From the NCBI GenBank assembly GCA_903970355.1, contig CAJCIF010000382.1, positions 1 to 9,008 of the forward strand: a stretch of DNA of 9,008 nucleotides, read 5' to 3'. The notes under the pieces were generated by a model. The model saw only the letters and a list, made by a program, of their open reading frames with translations, ran no database searches and had not been told where the DNA came from. Positions within the stretch are counted from its first letter, which is position 1. Each line of letters starts with the position of its first letter. This document shows positions 1 to 7,331 of this stretch, one piece after another. This DNA is from Actinomycetota bacterium. GTDB taxonomy: Bacteria > Cyanobacteriota > Vampirovibrionia > Obscuribacterales > Obscuribacteraceae. The position numbers and the translations under genes were made by a program.

Positions 1-1331
1 ACAGATTTGGGTGGAATCTTCGCCATGCGAGCCACTACCAGTTCGACATCCAGGTGCGTGATTTCCTTTGTTTCGCGTTTGTCATCAGGAAGCAATTTAA
101 TGGCGGCACCGACTTCATCAAGAACATCTATAGCCTTGTCCGGCAGGAAGCGATCGTTTATGTGCTTGCCTGCCAGTTCAGCAGCAGCAACCACGGCTTC
201 ATCCGTATATTTGACGCCATGGAACTCTTCATAAAACGATTTCAGGCCCTGCAATATTTTGATTGTGTCTTGTATAGATGGTTCGCTTATTTCAATTTTT
301 TGAAAGCGGCGAGCAAGAGCCTTATCTCGTTCAAAGGCAGACCTGTACTCCGGATAAGTAGTTGAACCAATGCAACGCAACTCGCCGCTGGCAAGGGCTG
401 GCTTCAAGATATTCGATGCATCCATTAGTCCGCCGCTCACTGCACCAGCACCGACAATCGTGTGGATTTCATCTATAAACAAGATGACGCCTGGCTTTTT
501 CTGGAGAGCTTTGATTACAGCTTTCATGCGCTCTTCAAATTCACCGCGATATTTTGTTCCGGCAATAAGAGAGCCCATATCGAGCATATAGACTTCCGCA
601 TTTTTAAGAACATTCGGAACTTCGCCACGTTGAATCTTAAGAGCAAGGCCTTCGGCAATCGCAGTTTTTCCAACGCCTGGATCGCCAACGTAAATAGGAT
701 TATTTTTGCGGCGCCGACAGAGCACTTGTATGGTTCTGTGCACTTCCGATTCACGCCCAATCAATGGATCTATTTTATTTTCTTGTGCTTTCTGATTGAG
801 ATTTACACAATACTCGGCAAGCGGATCTTTAACCCTTCTTCTGCCTCCGCCTGGTCCTCCCACTCTCTCCTCTTCCATTTCATCAGGACCATTGCCACCA
901 TATTTGGCGACACCATGAGAAATATAATTGAGAATATCCAGTCGGGAAATTTGTTGTTTTTCGAGAAGATAAACAGCGTGCGAACGCTTCTCTTGAAACA
1001 TGGCGGCGATAACATTGCCACCATCAATAACAGTTTGTCCTGAAGACTGTGCCTGAATAGCAGCACGTTCCAAAACACGTTGGAAGGCAGCCGTTAGTTC
1101 GGGAGTTTGCGCAGCTTTGCCTGGCAATGATTCCATTGCTTCGGTGAAGAATTTGACAAGACTCTCTCTTAACTCATCTACATCGGCACCACAACTCCGC
1201 AAGACGTCACTAGCAGTGTTATCGAGAACGAGCGCATAGAGCAAGTGTTCGAGCGTGACATATTCATGCCTTCTCTTTACGGCTTCTTGTACGGCATTAT
1301 TGAGAGTTTCTTGCAGTTCTTTGGTAATCAT
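1..1331 (-). CDS. clpA: ATP-dependent Clp protease ATP-binding subunit ClpA (3' end cut by window)
   Basis: AAA+ unfoldase that captures substrates, directly or through ClpS, and threads them into ClpP in the cytoplasm. The frame is open from ATG at 1331 to the window edge, giving the first 443 residues. The Clp N-domain spans about 1-142, followed by a Gly/Glu/Arg-rich linker (about 143-168). The first AAA+ module shows Walker A GDPGVGKT (216-223), pore loop KYRG (260-263), Walker B LFIDE (284-288), sensor IGSTT (321-325) and arginine-finger ALARRF (338-343). The segment RFLPDKAIDVLDE (394-406) is typical of the D1 small domain. The window ends just before the D1-D2 junction, so the second ATPase module and the ClpP-binding loop are not seen. 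The D1 wording (GAGAVSGG, the lack of a visible ClpB/ClpC middle domain, direct linkage to clpS) favours ClpA over ClpC or ClpB. The gene follows clpS after 28 bases; a GGAG lies 13 bases before the ATG, slightly far for a ribosome site. Confidence 0.96.
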   Translation of the reverse strand, partial: MITKELQETLNNAVQEAVKRRHEYVTLEHLLYALVLDNTASDVLRSCGADVDELRESLVKFFTEAMESLPGKAAQTPELTAAFQRVLERAAIQAQSSGQTVIDGGNVIAAMFQEKRSHAVYLLEKQQISRLDILNYISHGVAKYGGNGPDEMEEERVGGPGGGRRRVKDPLAEYCVNLNQKAQENKIDPLIGRESEVHRTIQVLCRRRKNNPIYVGDPGVGKTAIAEGLALKIQRGEVPNVLKNAEVYMLDMGSLIAGTKYRGEFEERMKAVIKALQKKPGVILFIDEIHTIVGAGAVSGGLMDASNILKPALASGELRCIGSTTYPEYRSAFERDKALARRFQKIEISEPSIQDTIKILQGLKSFYEEFHGVKYTDEAVVAAAELAGKHINDRFLPDKAIDVLDEVGAAIKLLPDDKRETKEITHLDVELVVARMAKIPPKS

Positions 1332-1359
1332 CAAGTTATCTGACGCTCCGAGATACCTA

Positions 1360-1695
1360 TTATTCTTCTTCCATCGTACACAGCAAAGGAAACTCTTTCG
1401 AACGGGCTAAATCCGTGACCTTACTAACCTTCGCTTCGGCTATTTCATATGTATAAACGCCTGCAATGCCTAATCCTTGCTGGTGAACCGCCATCATAAT
1501 GCGGTAGGCGTCTGTTGGTGACTTGTGAAATACCGTTTGTAGTATGAAAACCACAAATTCCTGTGTGGTGTAATCATCATTATGGAGCAGCACTTTGAAT
1601 AAAGGCGGCTTTTCAACTTTTTGTTTGTTTTCAGTGAGTACGGCTTCGTCGTTTCCAAACGAGTCATCATCCTCATCGTCTTCCCAGTCTGCCAT
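1360..1695 (-). CDS. clpS: ATP-dependent Clp protease adaptor ClpS
   Basis: Adaptor that binds N-degron (bulky hydrophobic N-terminal) substrates and delivers them to the ClpA N-domain. It has 111 residues, normal for the family. Residues 1-29 are a flexible, very acidic extension, the part that in known ClpS proteins engages the unfoldase during delivery. The folded core runs from PPLFKVLLHNDDYT (30-43) to PLLCT near the C terminus. By alignment from memory with E. coli ClpS, the substrate pocket residues are present: N39 and D40 (E. coli N34, D35) and H71 (E. coli H66). VHQQG and GVYTYEIAE are the family signature. At the position of the E. coli gatekeeper Met40 this protein has Gln45. The start at 1695 is supported by AGGAG 11 bases upstream (1707-1711). 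It lies 32 bases after the membrane protein gene and 28 bases before clpA, so the three probably share a transcript. Confidence 0.96.
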   Translation of the reverse strand: MADWEDDEDDDSFGNDEAVLTENKQKVEKPPLFKVLLHNDDYTTQEFVVFILQTVFHKSPTDAYRIMMAVHQQGLGIAGVYTYEIAEAKVSKVTDLARSKEFPLLCTMEEE

Positions 1696-1727
1696 TTACT
1701 AAGTATCTCCTCGGAAACCACTGAATT

Positions 1728-2207
1728 TCATTGCCGACTGTGCAATCCTAAACTCTTCAAAACACCTACCAATGTCTCAGGTTCATCAGTGCCAATCGCT
1801 ATTTCTTTTCCGCTATGCAGCACCAACTTAACCGCTCCTAAACCATACACGTTATAGAGCCAGTTTCCGGAACCCAAATAGCGGATTCCCCATCCATGTA
1901 ACGGATTGAGGTGGAGCACTTCGCAGTATTCGATTTCTTCCAAGGCAATATGTTTGGGGAGAAATTTTGAGGCAAACCAAAATGACACTTGTTTCGAATC
2001 GACTTCTACTGTTAACGATGAAAAAGAATAGCGATATGCCACCGCCCCCACGACAACCGGCCACAGAACGAGGGGACTACGTCGTAGAAGACTGAAGGCG
2101 CCTATAGCAGCAGTTACCCCTGCAAATACCTCAGGAGGAACGTTTTGGGTATGCCGATAGATCGGCGAGGCGAGAATATGCTCCATTGCTTGAGCCTCAA
2201 AATACAT
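1728..2207 (-). CDS. Small membrane protein with probable PH-like beta domain, first gene of the clpSA unit
   Basis: Unknown function; I do not recognise a named gene. The 159-residue protein has two adjacent hydrophobic stretches (about 27-41 and 45-60) separated by a short basic turn (LRRSP), so it is probably a membrane hairpin. A beta-rich C-terminal part (about 62-155) follows. The run GWGIRYLGSGNWLYNV (105-120), then VKLVLHSGKEIAIGTDEPE, resembles bacterial PH-like domain proteins, in which a Gly/Trp-rich turn is followed by a strand and a 'GTDxPE' turn. This is fold-level resemblance only. Two ATG starts are possible: 2207, and 2186 (residue 8), which has GAGG (2195-2198) at a good 8-base spacing and may be the true start. 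The frame also remains open upstream of 2207 as far as a stop at 2289-2291, but no ATG, GTG or TTG lies there. The gene ends 32 bases before clpS, suggesting co-transcription. Confidence 0.72.
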   Translation of the reverse strand: MYFEAQAMEHILASPIYRHTQNVPPEVFAGVTAAIGAFSLLRRSPLVLWPVVVGAVAYRYSFSSLTVEVDSKQVSFWFASKFLPKHIALEEIEYCEVLHLNPLHGWGIRYLGSGNWLYNVYGLGAVKLVLHSGKEIAIGTDEPETLVGVLKSLGLHSRQ

Positions 2208-2306
2208 AACTAGTTTAACCTGGGCCGGATTGTCTTCAAATAGCCACTTGTTAAGCGAAGCCAGGCTGATTTGGACACGATCCGCACACTATAAATTTCT
2301 CCTCCA
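2208..2306. promoter_or_regulatory. Divergent intergenic region with possible promoter elements
   Basis: This gap separates the leftward clpSA unit from the rightward debranching-enzyme unit and should hold both promoters. On the + strand TATAAA lies at 2290-2295 as a possible -10; no good -35 sits 16-18 bases upstream (TTGGAC at 2271-2276 is only 13 bases away). On the - strand a perfect TTGACA (2313-2308) precedes TATAGT (2293-2288), but the 14-base spacer is too short for a standard sigma-70 promoter. GGAGGAG on the - strand (2305-2299) looks like a strong ribosome site with no matching long gene. If the + strand -10 is used, transcription would begin very close to the ATG at 2307, which suits a later start for that gene. 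The assignment is tentative. Confidence 0.3.
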
Positions 2307-4949
2307 ATGTCAAGACATCCGCGGACTTATAAACGCTCTAGCCTGTATTATGGACAGTCTGCCCCAGTGGAGGGGGGCCCCAATTTGTTCGTAAATCTTG
2401 GTCGCCATTTTGGTTTTACGTTGAAACAGCGCCATTGCATTGTGTTAGTGCAGCGTTGGCTTCTCCTAATTTTCATTAGCGTTTCCCTTGTACCGCCAAC
2501 CTTGGCTGTTGGAACACCTGGTGAAACTTCCCCAGAGCAGCAAGAAAAGAGGCAACTTTCAGAACCTGCTAAAGAAGCACCGCTCAAAAGTACAGACCAA
2601 GCGCCTGCCGTCCCCACTAAGATAAGCCAACCGGCAACAAGAAGATACAAAACAGATGTCAGCCGCGGCATACGGCGCACTGTTTCTGCACCCAAACAAT
2701 CCGAACTCAAACAAACGAAATCATTTTCGAAGCCGGAATTATTTGGTCCATTCAAATCAGAAATGGACGAGGCAACAAAGGCAAACGCGCAGATAAAGGC
2801 GGCCGTCCCGGCCCATCCGCGCTCAGTCCTAAAGAAGGGCAATCAATTTCTCGTTATGGATGAAAGTGGTCTTATGCCGGTCGATCAACCTTTCGGCTAT
2901 GGCTTATATCGCGATGACACCCGCTATCTAAGCGAATGGGACCTTCGTTTGAACGGTCTCAGCCTTACACCACTATACGAATCCACCGCCGATGGATATG
3001 CGGGCCACTTTGTTTATTCAAATGCGGCCTATGCTCCCAATCCAACGCGAAAAATTCCAGAGCAAAAATTGTTGGTACAACGCGATGTCGTGATCAACGA
3101 CAACATCTATGAACGCATTACCATCTCGAATTATGATGTTGACTCACTCGACCTTGAGTTTAGCATCAAATATTCTGCTGATTTTGCAGATATGTTCGAA
3201 GTACGCGGCATGCCTAGAAAAGTAAGGGGCAAACTTTTGCCTTCGCAAGTGGCAGAATCCAAAAAGCAAGTTTCGCTTACATACGAAGGCATCGATAAAG
3301 AGCTGATGAAAACTCAGATCTCTTTTCTAGGTCAAACACCAACGGCAATCGACGGCAATCAGGCAACCTTTGATTTCACGCTCAAACCCAAAAGTATCTA
3401 TGTAATTGAGTCTGTAATCAACACAAACTTCAGACAGCCACGCATCGATCCACTTAGCGATGAATTGCTTCCAAATGCGCAAAAACACTTCAGTTACGAT
3501 GCAAACAAAGCGATAGCTGACAGTGATTATTTCAGTTGGCGCAGTCAAGGCACCAGGGTTAGCACCGACAACGATATCTTCAACCGATTGCTGGAAAGAG
3601 GCTACCGAGATCTCTACATTCTCCGGCAGCAAACACCGAAAGGCGAGTGCTTGTCCGCAGGCATACCCTGGTTTGCGGTGGCATTTGGCCGTGACGAAGA
3701 CATTACCGGACGAGAATTGGTCGCCTTCGTCCCCAGTTTAGCGCGTACGATTCTGGAAATTCTGGCTGCCTATCAAGGCACCAAATACGATGAGCTGACC
3801 GAAGAGAGTCCAGGAAAAATAATGCACGAATTGCGGCTTGGAGAAATGGCACGCAATGCGGAAGTGCCTTTCCGCCCATTTTATGGATCGGTTGATTCTA
3901 CGCCACTCTGGATCATTCTTTTTGGTACATACATCGATTGGACAGGCGATGTCGATTTTCTAAAAATGAAATGGCAAAATGTCCTTGCGGCCCTCGAGTG
4001 TCTGGACCGTGAATCGGAAAAAACCGGCTATTTGATTTATGGCGAGAAGAAAACTTCCGTTATGTACAACCAGGGTTGGAAGGACTCTGTAGATTCCATA
4101 ACAGAGGAAAACGGTCAAATCGCTTCTTTACCAATCGCCGTGTGCGAGGCCCAGGGCTATCTCTATTGGGCATGGCGACGGGCATCCAAAATGGCGGAAT
4201 TAGTGGGCGACAAAAAGACCGCAGAAAAACTCGATAAAAAAGCGGCGGATTTGAAGGAACGGTTTATCAAAGACTTCTACATGCCGAACAATCGCTATGT
4301 AGCACTGGCGCTGGATGGCGATGGTAAACCATGCAATGTTATCGCTTCAAACGCCGCGCACCTGCTTGCCACAGGACTCCTTGATGAAGATAAGAGTCTT
4401 GAGATAGCCGATAAGCTCGTAGGACAAGACCTATTTTGCGGGTGGGGCATTAGAACTTTGTCGGCCTCCGAAGCAGCCTACAATCCAATCAGCTATCACA
4501 ATGGTTCAGTGTGGCCGCACGACAATGCCCTCGCTGTAGAAGGTCTGTGCAAGGTAGGGCGGTCCGCGGATGGTATGCGCGTAATGGATGCCTTGTTCGA
4601 TGCAGCCCAAGGACATTTAAATTTGCGCTTGCCTGAATTGTTTTGCGGTTTTTCGAAATCGTTTTCCAAAACGCCAATCTGGTACCCCGTTTCATGTGAA
4701 CCGCAAGCATGGTCTGCGGGAGCCATGTTCATGATGTTGAACGCCAGTCTCGGATTGGTACCGGACGCGTCAAACCACCAGCTTATTGTAAGAAAGCCAC
4801 ACCTTCCGCCGTTCCTGTCTTCTGTGCGTATGACCGACATTCATGTTGGGAACGATCGCGCCACACTTTATTTTTCGAGATCGGTAAGTAAAACAACTTG
4901 CTTGATAGATAAGAAGAGCGATAGGCTTAAGGTGATAATCGATTACTGA
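2307..4949 (+). CDS. Exported glycogen-debranching-type enzyme (amylo-alpha-1,6-glucosidase family)
   Basis: Probable alpha-glucan or related oligosaccharide hydrolase with an (alpha/alpha)6 barrel. A hydrophobic segment (WLLLIFISVSL, 51-61) ending PPTLA at 67 looks like a signal peptide. Residues 68-170 are a low-complexity linker rich in Lys, Pro, Gln and Ser. A domain like the GDE N-terminal 'bis' type follows (about 178-375; GYGLYRDDTRYLSEWDL near its start). The catalytic domain (about 410-800) has IPWFAVAFGRDED (around 452-464), GWKDS (590-594), GWGIRTLS, YNPISYHNGSVWPHDNAL (around 725-742) and RLPELFCGF. Asp593 and Glu777 are candidate catalytic acids, by family analogy only. The ATG at 2307 has no ribosome site. 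TTG at 2385 (residue 27) has GGAGG 11 bases upstream, and GTG at 2442 (residue 46) would give a compact signal peptide, so the N terminus is uncertain. The stop overlaps the next start (TGATG). Debranching enzymes for stored glycogen are usually cytosolic, so export implies another substrate or compartment. Confidence 0.88.
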   Translation: MSRHPRTYKRSSLYYGQSAPVEGGPNLFVNLGRHFGFTLKQRHCIVLVQRWLLLIFISVSLVPPTLAVGTPGETSPEQQEKRQLSEPAKEAPLKSTDQAPAVPTKISQPATRRYKTDVSRGIRRTVSAPKQSELKQTKSFSKPELFGPFKSEMDEATKANAQIKAAVPAHPRSVLKKGNQFLVMDESGLMPVDQPFGYGLYRDDTRYLSEWDLRLNGLSLTPLYESTADGYAGHFVYSNAAYAPNPTRKIPEQKLLVQRDVVINDNIYERITISNYDVDSLDLEFSIKYSADFADMFEVRGMPRKVRGKLLPSQVAESKKQVSLTYEGIDKELMKTQISFLGQTPTAIDGNQATFDFTLKPKSIYVIESVINTNFRQPRIDPLSDELLPNAQKHFSYDANKAIADSDYFSWRSQGTRVSTDNDIFNRLLERGYRDLYILRQQTPKGECLSAGIPWFAVAFGRDEDITGRELVAFVPSLARTILEILAAYQGTKYDELTEESPGKIMHELRLGEMARNAEVPFRPFYGSVDSTPLWIILFGTYIDWTGDVDFLKMKWQNVLAALECLDRESEKTGYLIYGEKKTSVMYNQGWKDSVDSITEENGQIASLPIAVCEAQGYLYWAWRRASKMAELVGDKKTAEKLDKKAADLKERFIKDFYMPNNRYVALALDGDGKPCNVIASNAAHLLATGLLDEDKSLEIADKLVGQDLFCGWGIRTLSASEAAYNPISYHNGSVWPHDNALAVEGLCKVGRSADGMRVMDALFDAAQGHLNLRLPELFCGFSKSFSKTPIWYPVSCEPQAWSAGAMFMMLNASLGLVPDASNHQLIVRKPHLPPFLSSVRMTDIHVGNDRATLYFSRSVSKTTCLIDKKSDRLKVIIDY

Positions 4950-4951
4950 TG
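4947..4951 (+). promoter_or_regulatory. TGATG stop/start overlap (translational coupling)
   Basis: The last base of the debranching-enzyme stop codon TGA is the first base of the cyclase ATG. The nearest ribosome-site-like sequence (AAGGTG) is about 14 bases upstream, further than ideal. Re-initiation by ribosomes finishing the upstream gene is the likely mode of translation, which would tie the output of the cytosolic cyclase to that of the exported enzyme. Confidence 0.7.
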
Positions 4952-5695
4952 GCAGCTAATCACAATCAAACTTTTGCGGATCTTACTTTACAGCTTTCGA
5001 GTGGTGAAATTGCCATCGTAGATTTGTCACGCACTCTCAGCACCGAAACTCCACTATTCGATCCATCCGACACCGGAATGAAATATGAGACACTTAGCAC
5101 GCTTGATAATGATGGCTGCGAAACCGGTTATCTTGCCATTCCGGAACATTTCGGCACTCACATCGATGCACCCTCACACTTTGTAAAAGGCGCCACAATT
5201 GATAACGTACCGCTAGAAAAGTTGGTAATGCCAGGCGTCGTTATTGACGTTCGAAAACAAGTTCAAGCAAATGCTGATTACATGCTTACAGTTGATGATG
5301 TCAAAAATGCAGAGCAATCTCTTCCCATTACGCCTGGTTCAATCATTTTGCTTTTAACAGGTTGGAGTGAAAAATATGAAGATGCAGATCTTTATCGCAA
5401 TGCAGACGCAAGCGGTAGAATGCACTTTCCTGGCTACAGCGTAGCAGCAGCTCAATATTTAATTGAAACCAACAAAGCATCAGCTTTCGGCATCGATACT
5501 TTATCTGTAGATTCGGGCGCTTCAACGGATTATGCCGTGCACAAATTTGCACTAGCAAAAGGTGTACTTCTGATAGAAAATCTTCATCAATTAGAAAACT
5601 TGCCCTTGCGTGGATCTATTATTTTTTGCGGTGCCCTTAAAATTGAGAATGGCACGGGCAGCCCCGCCCGTGTTCTTGCCCTGGCTCCTCGCTAA
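4949..5695 (+). CDS. Cyclase family protein (kynurenine formamidase/isatin hydrolase-like metal hydrolase)
   Basis: Probable metal-dependent amide or lactone hydrolase of the 'cyclase' superfamily that includes arylformamidase (KynB) and isatin hydrolase. It has 248 residues and no signal peptide, so it is probably cytosolic. IVDLSRTLSTETPLFDP (about 23-39) is the family's opening strand. The metal-binding motif HFGTHIDAPSHF is complete at 67-78 (H67, H71, D73, H77). The C-terminal part has GIDTLSVDSG (181-190) followed by VHK with H198 and E210 twelve residues later, a spacing typical of the His/Glu pair in this family. The true substrate cannot be read from sequence; no tryptophan-degradation genes are nearby, so kynB is not assigned. 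The ATG shares its A with the stop of the debranching enzyme, and only a distant AAGGTG precedes it, so translation is probably coupled. Confidence 0.9.
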   Translation: MAANHNQTFADLTLQLSSGEIAIVDLSRTLSTETPLFDPSDTGMKYETLSTLDNDGCETGYLAIPEHFGTHIDAPSHFVKGATIDNVPLEKLVMPGVVIDVRKQVQANADYMLTVDDVKNAEQSLPITPGSIILLLTGWSEKYEDADLYRNADASGRMHFPGYSVAAAQYLIETNKASAFGIDTLSVDSGASTDYAVHKFALAKGVLLIENLHQLENLPLRGSIIFCGALKIENGTGSPARVLALAPR

Positions 5696-5718
5696 CAACG
5701 ATATCGTCGGAGAACAAT

Positions 5719-6513
5719 ATGGTAATTAGTAAGCGCTCCGGGCTAACAAAGCAAAAGATCGCTTTGCTGTTTTTGTCGGTTGTCACTTTCGCTTGTTATC
5801 AATCAGTAGAGTGCTCTGAATTAGCAGACAAAGCTCTTTCAAAAGCGACTTGGATCTTCGATAACACTCGGCAGAATCACTACGATCACACCCCCGGCTC
5901 CGCGAAAAAACAAGTTGAAGTAGAAAACGGCAACGTTACAACCGAAACGGATTGCTCTGGTTTCATCAGTTATGTGCTTACAACTGTTGCGCGTAAACAC
6001 TACGAAGAAGTTCTGGACTTTAATGGCGGTCACCGTCCCAGAGCAGATAACTATGCACAATTTTTTGCTCAACTCAGCTCACAACCGCGAAATGGTTGGC
6101 TGGCAATAAACTCAGTAACGGAGTTGCAACCGGGCGACATTATTGCCTGGGAAAGCCCTCACTACGAAAAATATCACGAAGGAAATACAGGGCACGTGAT
6201 GATGGTTCTGGAACAGCCTGGCTCCATAAAAGAAGAAACGGTGAATGGCAAAAAGATACGGTTCGTAGGTATTCCAGTAATCGATAGTTCTTCAGTGTGT
6301 CACTTCTCTCCAGAAACATTGCCGCCTCTTACGCATCAGGACAGAAGAGATGGTGTGGGGAAAGGCACAGTTAGACTCGTTTTGGATGACAGCAACAAAC
6401 CAATTGCCTACTGGGAAGGCACTTATTGGGGCGAAGGACAAAAGCAGATCACTAAGCCAACACCTTCGCAGATTATCTACTTCGCGCGGCTGATCGGATT
6501 TAAAGAACAGTGA
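5719..6513 (+). CDS. Secreted NlpC/P60-like cysteine hydrolase (putative)
   Basis: Probably an exported protein of the NlpC/P60 (papain-like) superfamily, whose members commonly cut peptidoglycan stem peptides or related amides. A basic N terminus and the hydrophobic run IALLFLSVVTFA (14-25) form a signal peptide, with cleavage likely in the low 30s. There is no convincing lipobox: neither FAC nor VEC fits. The mature part has TDCSGFISYVL with C79 in the family's DCSGF position. After it come LQPGDIIAWESP (136-147) and GNTGHVMMVLEQP (155-167), giving H159; D189 in PVIDSSS is a candidate third residue. The stretch between Cys and His and the ~100 residues after the His are longer than in a minimal NlpC/P60 domain, so this is probably a divergent subfamily. 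The start is well supported by GGAG (5709-5712) six bases before the ATG, 23 bases after the cyclase stop. The substrate is unknown. Confidence 0.75.
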   Translation: MVISKRSGLTKQKIALLFLSVVTFACYQSVECSELADKALSKATWIFDNTRQNHYDHTPGSAKKQVEVENGNVTTETDCSGFISYVLTTVARKHYEEVLDFNGGHRPRADNYAQFFAQLSSQPRNGWLAINSVTELQPGDIIAWESPHYEKYHEGNTGHVMMVLEQPGSIKEETVNGKKIRFVGIPVIDSSSVCHFSPETLPPLTHQDRRDGVGKGTVRLVLDDSNKPIAYWEGTYWGEGQKQITKPTPSQIIYFARLIGFKEQ

Positions 6514-6524
6514 AATAAAGGAAA

Positions 6525-7307
6525 ATGGAAAATTTAGCAGGATTTACAACAGAAACTTTCTCTTTCCAGGGTGCAACTCGCACTGTCTATCGAGCCGGCT
6601 CCGGGCCAGCCGTTGTGGTGATGCATGAAATTCCAGGCATCATTCCGTCGGTCTACCGGTTTGCAAAACGCGTAGCTGATTCCGGATTTTCAGTTTATTT
6701 GCCGAATTTATTTGGCACTCCCATGAAGCCGCTATCGATGGGATACGCGCTTTGTGAAGTAGCAAAAGCATGCATAAGCAAAGAGTTTCGCGTATTCGCA
6801 TCGCATGAAAGCAGTCCAATTGTTGATTGGCTGCGGGCGCTCGCTGCCAAAGCATACAAAGAACAGGGTGGTCGCGGTGTTGGTGCAATCGGCATGTGCA
6901 TCACGGGCAACTTCGCATTAACAATGATGCTTGATGAATTTCTATTGGCCCCGGTGCTTTCGCAACCAAGTTTGCCTTTTCCGATTAGTAAAGATAAAGG
7001 ACCGGAATTGCACATCAGCGACGACACATTAAAAGCTGTACGCGAGCGAGTAAAACGCGGTGCGAAAATTCTCGGCATGCGTTTCTATGGCGATACATTT
7101 TGTCCTGAAGAGCGCTTTAACAGGCTTAAAAAAGAATTCGGTGACGGCTTTGAGGCAATCGAACTTGATCCAAAGTTTGCAAATCCGAATGGGAAAAAGC
7201 CACCACATTCGGTGCTTACTACGGAACTGATCGACAAAGAAGGAGAACCGACACGCAAAGCAGTAGATCGAGTAATTGAGTTTTTCAAAGAGCAGCTTTT
7301 GCAGTAA
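6525..7307 (+). CDS. Dienelactone hydrolase family protein
   Basis: Alpha/beta-hydrolase of the dienelactone hydrolase (DLH) family with a cysteine nucleophile. It has 260 residues and no signal peptide, so it is expected in the cytosol. VVVMHEIPGI (30-39) carries E35, matching the DLH glutamate that interacts with the nucleophile. GAIGMCITGNFAL (120-132) is the nucleophile elbow with C125. GMRFYGDTFCPEERF gives D190, and PPHSVLT gives H228, completing a Cys-Asp-His triad in the expected order. The protein is somewhat longer than classical DLH because of an insert (about 62-95, including CEVAKACISKEFRVF) between strand and helix. Members of this broad family act on lactones and esters; no chlorocatechol pathway genes are near, so a specific substrate is not assigned. 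The ribosome site AAAGGA lies only two bases before the ATG, suggesting weak initiation. It starts 11 bases after the preceding gene. Confidence 0.88.
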   Translation: MENLAGFTTETFSFQGATRTVYRAGSGPAVVVMHEIPGIIPSVYRFAKRVADSGFSVYLPNLFGTPMKPLSMGYALCEVAKACISKEFRVFASHESSPIVDWLRALAAKAYKEQGGRGVGAIGMCITGNFALTMMLDEFLLAPVLSQPSLPFPISKDKGPELHISDDTLKAVRERVKRGAKILGMRFYGDTFCPEERFNRLKKEFGDGFEAIELDPKFANPNGKKPPHSVLTTELIDKEGEPTRKAVDRVIEFFKEQLLQ

Positions 7308-7331
7308 GATTCTGGCATTGTGGATTACATG

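Noticed and set aside
462..1043. 193-codon + strand open frame
   Set aside because: It lies opposite clpA, whose - strand frame is open across the whole region and encodes recognisable N-domain and D1 motifs.
2271..2295. Consensus sigma-70 promoter TTGGAC...TATAAA for the rightward genes
   Set aside because: The spacer is 13 bases, too short; it is kept only as part of a tentative regulatory region.
2348..2842. 164-codon - strand open frame
   Set aside because: It is antisense to the linker part of the debranching enzyme, lacks a recognisable domain, and has low-complexity composition explained by the opposite strand.
4496..4840. 114-codon - strand open frame
   Set aside because: It lies opposite the most conserved catalytic motifs of the debranching enzyme; no domain is visible.
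6695..7078. 127-codon - strand open frame
   Set aside because: It is antisense to the dienelactone hydrolase with its intact catalytic triad; no ribosome site or domain is visible.
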